Source: G942493275 sp942493275 (GTDB lineage: Bacteria > Actinomycetota > Coriobacteriia > Anaerosomatales > PHET01). From it: a stretch of 64,000 nucleotides of DNA. How positions within the stretch are numbered: position 1 is the first letter of the stretch; each line of letters starts with the position of its first letter. Location of the stretch: contig OW818687.1 of NCBI GenBank assembly GCA_942493275.1, positions 1,612,001 to 1,676,000 on the forward strand, given 5' to 3'. Below the pieces are notes generated by a model that had not been told where the DNA came from, searched no databases, and saw only the letters and a program-made list of their open reading frames with translations. Of the stretch, positions 16,206 to 26,734 are shown piece by piece. The translations under genes and the position numbers were made by a program.

Positions 16206-17204
16206 TCACGCCTGTGCGCCTTCCGGGTCCGGCGTCTCGCAGCCGCTGCCGTCGCCCTCGCTGTGGTTGAGCGCGCGCATGAGCGCATCGAACCCGAAAG
16301 TCCCGAGCGCGCGCTCGCCATCCACCACGACCACCCGCTCGGCTCCCGCTCCGACGAGCTCGGCGAGGGCCTCCTTGAGGGTCGCGCTCGCGTCCACCCG
16401 CGGGAGCGACCCGGCGTCGAGTCCACTGGGCAGCGGGTCGAGCGGAACCGAGCTCAGGCAGTGGCGCGCCATGATGCGCAGCCCCAGGTTCTCGCCAAAG
16501 AAGCCGCGAACGAAGTCGTTGGCCGGCTCGCGCCACATCGCCTCGGGCGTCGAGTACTGCTGCACGACCCCGTTCTTGAGCAGCGCGATGCGGTCGGCGA
16601 GAAGCACGGCCTCGTCGATATCGTGGGTCACGAACAGGATGGTCTTGCGCACCTTCTCCTGCAGCCGCTTCATCTCGTGCTGCAGCCGCTCGCGAGTGAG
16701 CGGATCGACGGCGCCGAACGGCTCGTCCATCAGCAGGACGGGAGGGTCGGCCGCCAGTGCGCGCGCGACGCCGACCCGCTGCGCCTCGCCGCCGGAGAGC
16801 TGCGAGGGCCGCTTGGGGCCGTAGACGTCCGGGTCGAGGCCCACCAAGTCGAGCAGTTCATCCACGCGCGCGTCGGTGCGCTTGCGGTCCCAGCCGAGCA
16901 GTCTGGGGACCGTCGCGACGTTCTTGCTGATCGTCATGTTGGGGAACAGGCCGGTGTTCTGTATCACGTAGCCCATTGAGCGCCGGAGTTGCTCGGGCTT
17001 GAGCGTCGAGGTGTCCCGACCGTCGATGCGCACCGTGCCGCTGGTGGGTTCGATCATCCGATTCACCATTCGCAGGAGCGTGGTCTTGCCCGAACCCGAC
17101 GGGCCGAGAAGCACCGCGAACTGGCCGTCGTCGACGTTTAGCGAGACGTTGTCGACGGCGGTGAAATCCTCGTAGCGCTTGGTGAGTCCGGAGATCTCGA
17201 TCAT
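16206..17204 (-). CDS. Osmoprotectant-type ABC transporter ATP-binding protein with CBS-like tail
   Basis: ATPase of 332 residues of the ProV/OpuCA class. Walker A is GPSGSGKTT, the signature is LSGGEAQRVG, Walker B is LLMDEPFGAVD and the switch is VTHDIDEA. The last about 85 residues contain one CBS-like segment (L-K-E-A-L-A-E-L-V...V-V-V-D-G-E-R-A-L-G-T-F); characterised OpuCA-type ATPases usually carry two CBS copies, where they sense ionic strength. The ATG at 17204 overlaps the upstream permease stop (ATGA), so the two are translationally coupled. Confidence 0.9.
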   Translation of the reverse strand: MIEISGLTKRYEDFTAVDNVSLNVDDGQFAVLLGPSGSGKTTLLRMVNRMIEPTSGTVRIDGRDTSTLKPEQLRRSMGYVIQNTGLFPNMTISKNVATVPRLLGWDRKRTDARVDELLDLVGLDPDVYGPKRPSQLSGGEAQRVGVARALAADPPVLLMDEPFGAVDPLTRERLQHEMKRLQEKVRKTILFVTHDIDEAVLLADRIALLKNGVVQQYSTPEAMWREPANDFVRGFFGENLGLRIMARHCLSSVPLDPLPSGLDAGSLPRVDASATLKEALAELVGAGAERVVVVDGERALGTFGFDALMRALNHSEGDGSGCETPDPEGAQA

Positions 17205-18385
17205 GTGGTGGTGTCCCAAGGTTGTAGTGCCCGCTGAAGCGCGAGTACCGACCGGTCAAAGAACAGCGCGAGCGCGACGATGGGAATCACGCCGAGCAAG
17301 ATGAGGTCGGTCGCTGTCTCTCCCGCGCCGAGAAAGACGAACGTGCCCAGGCCCCCGCCGCCGACGAGCCCCGCGACGATGGCGCCGGCGGTCGTCTGGA
17401 CGAGCGCGACCCTGAGTCCGGCGACTATCACCGGCAGCGCGAGCGGGAACTCGATCTCGCGCAGCATGCGGCTGCGACCCATCCCCACGCCGCGGGCCGC
17501 ATCCAGCACGCCGGTATCGAGACTCGAGAGCGCCGTGTACGTGTTACGCGCGATCGGATAGACCGCGTACGCGGACAGCACGATGATGACCGGCGCCCAC
17601 CCCACCCCGCGCACGCCGAGCTGATCGAACAGGGCGACTCTCTCGGAGAGGCCTGCGAGGATCGGGTTCATCAGTCCGATGAAAGCGAGTGTGGGGAAGA
17701 CCTGCAGCACGTTGAGCGTGCCGAACACTGCGGGCTCCAGCGACCGGCGTCGCACTGCGAGCAGCCCTAGGGCGAGCCCGGCCGTCAGCCCGATCGAGAC
17801 CGCGCCGGCAACGTACGCGAGGTGCAGCCGCAGTTCCCGTGCGAACGATTCCGCGTTGTTCGCGTACTCGCGTGCGACCGCGAGTTCGGAGAGAGCGCCG
17901 GTCGCGATGAGGACGAAGACGCCCATGATCGGCAGGTACGTCAGCGCGCCGCGCAGCCAGCCCGGCGGGACCCAGGCCGTCGTTGCGAAGATAACCACGT
18001 AGGAGGCGAACAACGATAGCCACGCGGCCCACAGAAGCGAAGTCCTGGCGATGTCCGAGCTGGTCACGACCCACTGCGCCGCGGCCGCTCCGGCACTCCA
18101 CAGCATGAGCACGGGCGCTGCGCCGCCAAGCAGTGTCCCGACGACGCCACGGACCTTGTCGGGCAGGGGGCTGAGCGCCACCATCGCGATGGCCAGCCAC
18201 ACGCCGACCAGCACCCACCCCCACACGCCGAGGCCGTAGACCAGCGACGTGGGTTCGCCGTCGACGATGCGGTTCGCGTTGAAGGCGATGCCATGCGAAG
18301 AGAAGGCCGCCGCGGCCCCGAGGAGTGCCCCCGTGACCGCGACGACCTTTGCGTGCTCTCGTACTGTGCCGACGTTCGGTGTCAC
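17201..18385 (-). CDS. Osmoprotectant-type ABC transporter permease with N-terminal extension
   Basis: Permease of 394 residues, much longer than the 210-250 usual in this class. Residues about 190-394 are the binding-protein-dependent permease domain, with an EAA loop D-A-A-R-G-V-G-M-G-R-S-R-M-L-R and the LPLVIVAGLR-like segment. The first about 180 residues add roughly five hydrophobic segments (around 15-30, 50-70, 85-105, 120-140, 150-170). The start is GTG 18385, 11 bases after the binding-protein stop. The extra membrane region may form an assembly or sensing module; that role is inference. Confidence 0.85.
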   Translation of the reverse strand: MTPNVGTVREHAKVVAVTGALLGAAAAFSSHGIAFNANRIVDGEPTSLVYGLGVWGWVLVGVWLAIAMVALSPLPDKVRGVVGTLLGGAAPVLMLWSAGAAAAQWVVTSSDIARTSLLWAAWLSLFASYVVIFATTAWVPPGWLRGALTYLPIMGVFVLIATGALSELAVAREYANNAESFARELRLHLAYVAGAVSIGLTAGLALGLLAVRRRSLEPAVFGTLNVLQVFPTLAFIGLMNPILAGLSERVALFDQLGVRGVGWAPVIIVLSAYAVYPIARNTYTALSSLDTGVLDAARGVGMGRSRMLREIEFPLALPVIVAGLRVALVQTTAGAIVAGLVGGGGLGTFVFLGAGETATDLILLGVIPIVALALFFDRSVLALQRALQPWDTTT

Positions 18386-18396
18386 CCGCTGGCTTT

Positions 18397-19362
18397 CTAC
18401 TTGAGGAACCCGTTTGCGGTCAGGTACTCCTCGGCGACGTCGGCTCCCGACTTGCCGCCGAATGCGACCTCGCGGTTGAGCTCCTGGAGCTTCTCGGTCG
18501 TGAGCGACTCGAAGACCGGGGCGAGGATCGACTCGATCTCAGGGTACGACTCGACGATCTCCGTGCGGAAGACAGGCGTCGGAGCGTAGACCGGCGGGAC
18601 GTTCTTGCTGTCGGTCAGGATGACGAGACCCTGCTCGGCCAGGCCGCCGTCGGTGGCGTACACCTCGGCGACATTCGCGCCGTCCGTGCCCTTGACCACC
18701 GCTTCTATGAACTGTGCCGTCACGCCGTTGGACAGGCCGATCTTCTGGTCGTCCGTGAGGGTGAAGCCGTAGGCCTTCTCGTAAGCCGGCAGGCCCGCCG
18801 GGTTGTCCATCCACGACTGGTCACCCACGAGCTTGGTGGCGCCGCCGCCATTCACATACTTCGCGAAGTCCTCTATGGTGACGAGCTTGTTCGCGTCCGC
18901 GAACTCCTCCTTCACCGCGAGGTACTCGCCATTGTTTGCCGGTGCGGGGGTGAGCCAGGCCAGGCCGTTCTTGGCGTCCTCGGTCTTGATCTGCTCGTAG
19001 CCTGCGACGGGATCGTTCCACATCGGGTCGCCTTCGGGGCCGACGTAGTACTGGCCCGAACCGGTGTAGTCGATCGACGCGTCCACGTCGCCGGCGAGCA
19101 GGGCCTTGCGCACGACGTCCGGCGTTCCGAACTTGGTCTTGTCGACGGTCACGATGCCGTCGGCCTCAAGCATCTTGATGATCATATTGCCGAGAACGAC
19201 GCCTTCGGAGTCGAGCAGTGATGCCACGTTGACCTCGGGCCCCTCCTTGACCGCAGGTGCGGCGGGCTCGTCCGGTGTCTCGGCCGGCTGCGAACAGCCG
19301 ACGAGCGCGAGGCTGAGCGCCAGCATGGCGCCGAGCGCGATCCTCAGGTAGGTGCGATACAT
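18397..19362 (-). CDS. Glycine betaine/osmoprotectant-type substrate-binding lipoprotein
   Basis: Binding protein of 321 residues, first gene of the four-gene ABC operon. The signal peptide (MYRTYLRIALGAMLALSL) ends in a lipobox L-V-G-C at about residue 23. The mature part resembles the OpuAC/OsmF/YehZ class: LLDSEGVVLGNMIIKML, DVDASIDYTGSG, L-T-P-A-P-A-N-N and YATDGGLAE. Substrates in this family are betaine, choline or related quaternary amines. ATG 19362 has a strong GAAGGAAGGAG upstream; the longer open frame lacks support. Confidence 0.9.
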   Translation of the reverse strand: MYRTYLRIALGAMLALSLALVGCSQPAETPDEPAAPAVKEGPEVNVASLLDSEGVVLGNMIIKMLEADGIVTVDKTKFGTPDVVRKALLAGDVDASIDYTGSGQYYVGPEGDPMWNDPVAGYEQIKTEDAKNGLAWLTPAPANNGEYLAVKEEFADANKLVTIEDFAKYVNGGGATKLVGDQSWMDNPAGLPAYEKAYGFTLTDDQKIGLSNGVTAQFIEAVVKGTDGANVAEVYATDGGLAEQGLVILTDSKNVPPVYAPTPVFRTEIVESYPEIESILAPVFESLTTEKLQELNREVAFGGKSGADVAEEYLTANGFLK

Positions 19363-19530
19363 GAACGGTACTCCTTCCTTCGGGTCGCTCAAGGCGAACC
19401 CATTCGACGGGGTCGTGCAGTGTTCGCACGCATCCCCATGCAGCGTAAGTGTTCCCATTCGTGCTCCCGTGCTGCCATCCGACACGGGAACGGCGTGGTA
19501 TTCGCTGTCGGAAGTGCGTGAACTAGTGAT

Positions 19531-19559
19531 ATTGTAGATAAGTACCGCTGATATGACTA
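19531..19559 (-). promoter_or_regulatory. Promoter candidate for the osmoprotectant ABC operon
   Basis: Read on the minus strand: TAGTCA (19559-19554), a 17-base spacer and TACAAT (19536-19531). It would give a leader of about 160 bases that includes the inverted repeat TCCCGTG / CACGGGA (19465-19471 and 19483-19489). The same AT-rich patch may serve the divergent gene at 19578. Confidence 0.5.
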
Positions 19560-19577
19560 GCGAGACCGTGAGGACCC

Positions 19578-20081
19578 ATGGCGAGCATCCCTCAGATACC
19601 TGCCGCCAGCAGGGCACTGCAGCCTCTGGGCGCGGTGTCGCGCGCCGATGAGGCGGAGTTCGCCGCGTCTTCGTACTACGAGGCGGGCTACTGGTGCGGC
19701 GAGTCGGTCCTCAAGGCCGTGAACGAGGTTCTCGGCCATCCGATGCCGCCGGAGGTCTACAAGATGGCGTCGGGCTTCTGCGAAGGGCTCGGCGGATCGC
19801 GCTGCATCTGCGGCGCGCTCGCAGGCGGCGTGATGGCCTCGGGCCTCCTCACCGGCAGGACCGGCCCCGAGGATCCGTGGGAGCCGAGTTACGACTTCGC
19901 CGGTGAGCTTCGGCGCCGATGGGTCGACGACCAGGACGCGATGAGCTGCGAAGAAGTCGTCCAGCGCATCGGCGGCATGCACCTCCCGGAGCGATGGGCG
20001 CACTGCACGATGCTCGTCGGGCGCACCGCCCGATGGGTCGTCGAGATCGCCGAGGAGCAGGGCTCGCTCGACCGCCCCTGA
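19578..20081 (+). CDS. C_GCAxxG_C_C family (putative redox-active) protein
   Basis: A 167-residue soluble protein of the C_GCAxxG_C_C family (PF09719). The family cysteines are visible: one in G-Y-W-C-G-E-S-V, then F-C-E-G-L-G-G-S-R-C-I-C-G-A-L-A-G-G carrying the C-x-C-G-A signature, and later cysteines in D-A-M-S-C-E-E-V and A-H-C-T-M. The biochemical function of the family is not established; the cysteine pattern suggests redox or metal chemistry. ATG 19578 is used. It precedes tilS by about 65 bases and may be independently transcribed. Confidence 0.85.
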   Translation: MASIPQIPAASRALQPLGAVSRADEAEFAASSYYEAGYWCGESVLKAVNEVLGHPMPPEVYKMASGFCEGLGGSRCICGALAGGVMASGLLTGRTGPEDPWEPSYDFAGELRRRWVDDQDAMSCEEVVQRIGGMHLPERWAHCTMLVGRTARWVVEIAEEQGSLDRP

Positions 20082-20146
20082 CACGCGCGGCCCCGATTAC
20101 ACCGAGACTCCACACGGATGTCGGCCCACTCAGGTAACCTCGTTGC

Positions 20147-21553
20147 ATGGGATCCCTCACTGACACCATGGCGGCCACCGTCGCGCGGCACACGATGCTT
20201 CCCGACGGCTGTCCCATCCTGGCCATGGTCTCGGGCGGCGGGGACTCGGTCGCACTGCTCCACCTCTTGGCCCGCGGGGTTCTCGGCGAGCATCCCTTGC
20301 GCGTCCTGCACGTGAATCACCTTTTGCGGGGCGCGGATTCGGACGCTGACGAGAGGTTCGTACGCGGCCTGTGCGATGAGCTGGGAGTCGAGTGCCGAGT
20401 CGTTCGCTTCGAGGTCGCCCCGTACGCCGAGTCAGAGCGGCTCAACCTCGAGGACGCGGGCCGTCGGGTCCGCTCCCGTTTCGCCGCCGATGAACTCGAC
20501 GCGTGGTGCGTCGAGGCGGGACTCACCATCTCTCGCGGACGCATCGCCATCGCGCACACGCTCGACGATCGCGTCGAGACGTTCTTCATGCGCGCTATCG
20601 CCGGCGCGGGGAGCGGTGCGCTCGGCTCGATCGCGCCGACGCGCGGTCGCATCGTCAGGCCGCTGATCGAGGTTTCGCGCGACGAGGTTCGGTCGTGGCT
20701 GCTGGCTGAGGGACTCGAATGGCGCGAGGACGCCACCAACGCCGACACCGATCGCACCCGGGCTCTCATCCGGGCACAGATCGTGCCTGCCGCGGAGAGC
20801 CTGAACCCGTCGTTTCGCGCGTCGCTCGCGCGCACCATGAATCTGCTCGCCGATGACGACGCCTTGCTCTCGGCCATGGCCGGTTCGTTTGCCCGCGACT
20901 TCGCTGCCGAGGTCAACGGCCGCCTCGAGTTCGCCCGTGATCTGATGCGCACGCTGGACCGCACGATGGCGCGGCGGACGGTGCGCGCAGCGCTCGTCAG
21001 CGCGTTTCCCGAGGCGTCGCGGCTCGAAGCTGCACACGTGGAAGCGCTGGTCGACGGGATGGCCGTCGACGGCTTCGCGCGCGACCTTCCGGAGGGACTG
21101 CGGGCCGAGAACGAGTACGGTACTATGGTCGTCTCTCGCACGGGTGAGCGTCTCGCGATGGTGGCACCCGGGTTGCTCACTGTTCCGGGTATCGCCGACC
21201 TCGGCGAAGCCGGAGAAATCGTGGCGCAGATCGCCCCCGTGGACGACACGACCGGCGGTCCCGACACGGTGGTCATCGATGCGGGGGCCGTGGGCGCTGA
21301 GCTCACTGTTGACGGACCGCGCCCCGGTGACCGGATCAGACCGCTCGGCATGGACGGATCCCGCAAACTCTCGGACCTCCTTGTCGACGCCAAAGTGCCC
21401 CGCCGCATGCGTGGTGCGGTGCCCGTCGTCAGAGACGGTGACCGAATAGTGTGGGTCGCGGGCATACGTATGAGTGAGGACTACCGGGTCGGACCTGACA
21501 CGCGAGATGCGGTCAGACTGACCTGGCGACGAAATGAGGACGTCGCCCGCTAG
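20147..21553 (+). CDS. tilS: tRNA(Ile)-lysidine synthase TilS
   Basis: Modifies cytidine 34 of the minor tRNA-Ile(CAU) to lysidine so that it reads AUA codons. The 468-residue protein has the PP-loop ATPase motif SGGGDS at 29-34, H-V-N-H-L-L-R-G next, the G-R-I-A-I-A-H-T-L-D-D-R-V-E-T motif, and a C-terminal TilS domain with G-D-R-I-R-P-L-G and K-L-S-D-L-L-V-D. Length and order match the family. The cluster tilS-hpt-ftsH is standard in Gram-positive bacteria. Confidence 0.94.
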   Translation: MGSLTDTMAATVARHTMLPDGCPILAMVSGGGDSVALLHLLARGVLGEHPLRVLHVNHLLRGADSDADERFVRGLCDELGVECRVVRFEVAPYAESERLNLEDAGRRVRSRFAADELDAWCVEAGLTISRGRIAIAHTLDDRVETFFMRAIAGAGSGALGSIAPTRGRIVRPLIEVSRDEVRSWLLAEGLEWREDATNADTDRTRALIRAQIVPAAESLNPSFRASLARTMNLLADDDALLSAMAGSFARDFAAEVNGRLEFARDLMRTLDRTMARRTVRAALVSAFPEASRLEAAHVEALVDGMAVDGFARDLPEGLRAENEYGTMVVSRTGERLAMVAPGLLTVPGIADLGEAGEIVAQIAPVDDTTGGPDTVVIDAGAVGAELTVDGPRPGDRIRPLGMDGSRKLSDLLVDAKVPRRMRGAVPVVRDGDRIVWVAGIRMSEDYRVGPDTRDAVRLTWRRNEDVAR

Positions 21554-21576
21554 GGCGACATGTTCGAACGGAGCGA

Positions 21577-22125
21577 ATGGAACCGATGCACCCCGACGTC
21601 TCAAGCGTGATCATGACCGAGGACGACATCCAGCAGCGAGTGCGCGAGCTGGGTGCCCAGATCAGTGCCGACTACGGTGACGAGGGTGTTCTGCTCGTCG
21701 CGGTCCTGCGAGGCGCCGCGCTCTTCGTCGCCGACCTCGCCCGCTCCATCACCTGCCCGGTCGAGCTCGACTTCATGGCGGTCTCGAGCTACGGCTCTTC
21801 GACCAAGAGTTCCGGCGTCGTGCGCATCCTCAAGGACCTGGACGAGGACATCGAGGGGCGCAACGTCTTGGTGGTCGAGGACATTCTCGACACCGGTCTC
21901 ACGCTCAAGTATCTGCTTCGCAACCTCGCCTCGCGCAAACCCGCTTCGCTCGAAGTCGTCACACTACTGAGCAAGCAGGGCAAGCAGCGGGTACCTATCG
22001 ATTGTAAGTACACGGGTTTCGATATCCCCGACGAGTTCGTCATCGGGTATGGACTCGACTACGCGGAGAAGTACCGCAACCTGCCCTACATCGGGATTCT
22101 CAAGCCCGAGGTATACAGCGACTAA
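21577..22125 (+). CDS. hpt: Hypoxanthine phosphoribosyltransferase
   Basis: Purine salvage enzyme joining hypoxanthine or guanine to PRPP. It has 182 residues, typical for the family. The PRPP-binding loop is V-V-E-D-I-L-D-T-G-L-T-L, and the family phrases VAVLRGAALF, VSSYGSSTKSSG and P-D-E-F-V-I-G-Y-G-L-D-Y are intact. ATG 21577 or the internal ATG 21586 could be the start. It lies 23 bases after tilS and 39 before ftsH. Confidence 0.95.
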   Translation: MEPMHPDVSSVIMTEDDIQQRVRELGAQISADYGDEGVLLVAVLRGAALFVADLARSITCPVELDFMAVSSYGSSTKSSGVVRILKDLDEDIEGRNVLVVEDILDTGLTLKYLLRNLASRKPASLEVVTLLSKQGKQRVPIDCKYTGFDIPDEFVIGYGLDYAEKYRNLPYIGILKPEVYSD

Positions 22126-22164
22126 ACGCGCCAACCCAGGCGCCGGGTCAAGGAGACCACGCTC

Positions 22165-24129
<1,965 letters not shown>

Positions 24130-24137
24130 CGCGCAGG

Positions 24138-24536
24138 GTGGATCGAGACGTCCACTACACGCGCACGAGGGCGTGGGCGATCGGCGAGGGCTTCTCGGAA
24201 GAGGACGCCGAGGCGATCGCTGCGGCTGATTGGGCCGTGGATCGGATTCACAGCGTGCGCGTGTGGCGCAACAAGGGGTATCACTTCGCCTGGCTCGGCG
24301 CTCGTCGCCGGGCCAGGCGTCTCTTTGCGGCCGCAGTCTCGGACGGGGACCTGGTCTCGCTCGGCGAGGCGCTTCATTGCACGCAGGACGCAATCGGTCA
24401 CGGGTTCTGGGGCCACCTATGGCACTGGGATGGCATCGATCGGTGGGACCGGCGGAGGGAGCCGGTGCGGCTGCGACTCGAGTCCGAGTCACGTCAGCTG
24501 CTCGCCGCGTACCGTTCGTCGCGCGCCATGGCGTGA
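24138..24536 (+). CDS. Small conserved protein resembling zinc-dependent phospholipase C / DUF6765 proteins
   Basis: A 132-residue protein beginning GTG eight bases after ftsH. The pattern D-x-D-V-H-Y-T-R-T, then E-G-F-S-E-E-D-A-E-A-I-A, and later E-A-L-H-C-T-Q-D-A-I-G-H-G resembles the histidine/aspartate metal-binding helices of zinc-dependent phospholipase C-like and DUF6765-type proteins. A further W-G-H-L-W-H-W-D follows. It is short for that fold, so it may be a minimal member. No signal peptide is seen, so it is likely cytoplasmic. The assignment is by motif only. Confidence 0.6.
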   Translation: MDRDVHYTRTRAWAIGEGFSEEDAEAIAAADWAVDRIHSVRVWRNKGYHFAWLGARRRARRLFAAAVSDGDLVSLGEALHCTQDAIGHGFWGHLWHWDGIDRWDRRREPVRLRLESESRQLLAAYRSSRAMA

Positions 24537-24552
24537 TTGAGGAGCCTCGCGC

Positions 24553-24558
24553 TATACT
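24553..24558 (+). promoter_or_regulatory. Candidate -10 element of the GAF-kinase operon
   Basis: TATACT at 24553-24558, 60 bases upstream of the kinase start, marks a likely transcription start separating the ftsH group from the kinase/Tad group. No clear -35 is seen. Confidence 0.4.
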
Positions 24559-24617
24559 TCGGGGGATGCTGACGCCGTTAGTGGGAACGGTCTTGGGGGA
24601 GACCAGCGGCTAGGCGA

Positions 24618-25853
24618 GTGGGGATCACAGTGAATACGAACGAGCCGGTGTCGAAACTCGCCGTGGGCACGGCGAAGACCACGAGCTCTGCTGCATTCAT
24701 CGACCGCGTGGGCGCGGTCTTCGGGCGCAGCGAGGGTGTTGAGCGCGCTGTGCGCTCGGAGCTCATCGCGACTCTCAACGAGGTGGCCGACGCCGTGTCA
24801 TCGGCCATCGGCATCGAAGAGACGCTGCGGATCATCGTCGAGCGCGCAAAGCGCATCACCAACACCGACAAGGCAGTACTCGTACTCACCGACGAGCACA
24901 GCGGGCACGTCGACCTCGACACCATCGTCGTCCGGGGCCGTCGCGACCAGCATGCCCAGAGCTGGTGGGAGAGCCGTCTTGATGCGCTCGGTGAACGGGC
25001 GTTTGCGGCCGACGAGCCCATCCTCGAAGACCATCCCGCTGACGACGCATGGCTGTTGTGCGGGCCGGTACGGGTACAGGACCATCCGATCGGGCTGCTG
25101 TGCGCGATCAACACCCACTCACACCCGTTCACGCCCGACCAGATCGGCTTCATCGCCGTTCTCTCGGCGTTCGCCGCGTCCGCCATCGAGAACGCGCGCC
25201 TGGCCGAGCAAGGGCGCTATGTCCTCCTTGCCAGCGAGCGCGACCGCATCGCGCGGGAGATGCATGACGGAGTCGTGCAGTCGCTCTTCTCGATCTCACT
25301 GGGCCTCGAGTTGTGCAAGAAGCAGGTCATGCGCGACCCCGCAGGGGTGGCGGTCCGGCTCGACGAGCTCCAGCGCCACCTCAACACGTCGATGACCGAG
25401 CTTCGGCGCTTCATCTACGACCTGCGTCCGATGAAGCTCGCAGAGCTCGGGTTGGTGGGAGCAATCGACTACTGGGTGTCCGAGGTTACCGCGGACCGCC
25501 ACGTCAGGGGGCGCGTGGTGGTGGAGGGATCACCCCACCGGCTGACGCCGTCGGAGGAGGCATGCCTTTACCGCGTCGCCAAAGAGGCGGTCAGTAACGC
25601 GGTCAAGCACTCCAACGCCGAGTGGGTGATAGTGCGCATCGATGCGAGCCAGCCGGGAGTGATCGGCCTCACCGTGAGCGACGACGGTGACGGGTTCGAC
25701 GCGGACGCCGTCATGGAGCATGAGACCAAGGGGCTCGGTTTGAGCAGCATCAAGGAGCGCGTCCGAAGGGATGCGGGGTCGGTCGTGGTCGATAGCGAGC
25801 CCGGCAGGGGTACCATCATCAGAGTGAGCTTGCCCGTTGGGGGGGCGGTATGA
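24618..25853 (+). CDS. Soluble GAF-domain sensor histidine kinase (NarL/HisKA_3 type)
   Basis: A 411-residue kinase without membrane segments. A GAF-like sensor domain spans about 65-195. The HisKA_3 dimerisation domain has phospho-acceptor H216 in R-E-M-H-D-G-V-V-Q-S-L, and the HATPase domain has E-A-V-S-N-A-V-K-H-S and GLGLSSIKERV. Ligands of GAF kinases are varied (small molecules, cyclic nucleotides, haem), so the signal is unknown. Starts GTG 24618 or GTG 24630 are both possible. The cognate regulator overlaps its stop by four bases, and the first pilin gene follows, suggesting control of the Tad pilus. Confidence 0.9.
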   Translation: MGITVNTNEPVSKLAVGTAKTTSSAAFIDRVGAVFGRSEGVERAVRSELIATLNEVADAVSSAIGIEETLRIIVERAKRITNTDKAVLVLTDEHSGHVDLDTIVVRGRRDQHAQSWWESRLDALGERAFAADEPILEDHPADDAWLLCGPVRVQDHPIGLLCAINTHSHPFTPDQIGFIAVLSAFAASAIENARLAEQGRYVLLASERDRIAREMHDGVVQSLFSISLGLELCKKQVMRDPAGVAVRLDELQRHLNTSMTELRRFIYDLRPMKLAELGLVGAIDYWVSEVTADRHVRGRVVVEGSPHRLTPSEEACLYRVAKEAVSNAVKHSNAEWVIVRIDASQPGVIGLTVSDDGDGFDADAVMEHETKGLGLSSIKERVRRDAGSVVVDSEPGRGTIIRVSLPVGGAV

Positions 25854-26500
25854 CGGGGACCGGAATCCGGGTGTTTGTGGCCGATGACCACGAGCTCGTT
25901 CGCTACGCGCTACGGACGATGCTCGAGGCTGAGGGAGATATCACCGTGGTTGGTGAGGCCTCCGACTGCTCAGGCGCTGTCGCGGGATGCAAAGACACAC
26001 TGCCCGACGTACTGGTTCTGGACATGCGCATGCCCGGTGAGGGCGGTGTGGAGGTCTGTCGCCAGGTACGGGAGTCCTCGGCGGACACGCGGGTCCTCAT
26101 TCTCACGAGCTTCGATGAAGACGAGGAGCTCTTCGGCGTCCTGTCGGCCGGTGCGTGCGGCTACTTGCTCAAAGACACCCAGCCCGAGAGGATCGTGCAC
26201 GCCATCAGGGCCGTCGCCGATGGACAGGCGGTCTTCGACTCCGCCGTCGCCGATCGCGTCATCGCCGGACGTGGCCGAGATGCCGACCGCCTCGCCGAAC
26301 CTCTCTCGGATCGCGAGACCGAGGTCCTGCAACTGATGGCCAAGGGCATGTCGAACAAGGAGATCGGCCGTGCGTTGTGGATCGGTGAGACCACGGTCAA
26401 AACGCACGTGAGCCACATCCTTCGCAAGCTCAGCACAGCGGACCGCACCCAAGCGGTGCTCGCGGCGGTCAGAGCCGGAATCGTGCGCCTCGGGCACTGA
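25850..26500 (+). CDS. NarL/LuxR-family response regulator, probable Tad-pilus regulator
   Basis: A 216-residue regulator with a receiver domain (D12-D13, phospho-acceptor D58 in LVLDMRMPG, the LTSFDEDEE and LLKDTQPE switch areas) and a LuxR-type HTH near the C-terminus (L-S-D-R-E-T-E-V-L-Q-L-M, G-M-S-N-K-E-I-G, V-K-T-H-V-S-H-I-L-R-K-L). The ATG overlaps the kinase stop (ATGA), so the two are coupled. Control of the flp promoter directly downstream is inferred from position. Confidence 0.92.
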   Translation: MTGTGIRVFVADDHELVRYALRTMLEAEGDITVVGEASDCSGAVAGCKDTLPDVLVLDMRMPGEGGVEVCRQVRESSADTRVLILTSFDEDEELFGVLSAGACGYLLKDTQPERIVHAIRAVADGQAVFDSAVADRVIAGRGRDADRLAEPLSDRETEVLQLMAKGMSNKEIGRALWIGETTVKTHVSHILRKLSTADRTQAVLAAVRAGIVRLGH

Positions 26501-26691
26501 GCTCCACCGCTCATACCTGTCCCCATCCCGCATCCTCCAAAGGGTGGAGTGCGCCCTCACACAGAAGGTGCACACACTCCGACGCATCGGCCGACAGGCA
26601 CTCACCCTGGTCTTGGTGAAACTATCACTATGAGCCGAGTACGGCCGTCGGATGGGAGGCTCAAGTCGCGCAGATGCGCAACCGGCGGACA

Positions 26692-26724
26692 GGGGAGAAC
26701 GTACGGGTCTCCTCAGGGGGGAGG
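26692..26724 (+). promoter_or_regulatory. Leader of flp1 with alternative pairing over the ribosome binding site
   Basis: GGGGAGA (26692-26698) can pair with TCTCC (26708-26712), while the same CTCC can instead pair with GGAG inside the very strong ribosome binding site GGGGGGAGG (26716-26724). The rest of the 234-base gap (26501-26734) shows no coding sequence and no riboswitch consensus I recognise. The switch is inference from pairing alone. Confidence 0.4.
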
Positions 26725-26734
26725 TGTCACCGAC

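Noticed and set aside
26501..26734. Cyclic-di-GMP (GEMM) riboswitch before flp1
   Set aside because: Considered because of the pilus context, but the conserved core segments of that riboswitch are not present; only simple pairing over the ribosome binding site can be supported.
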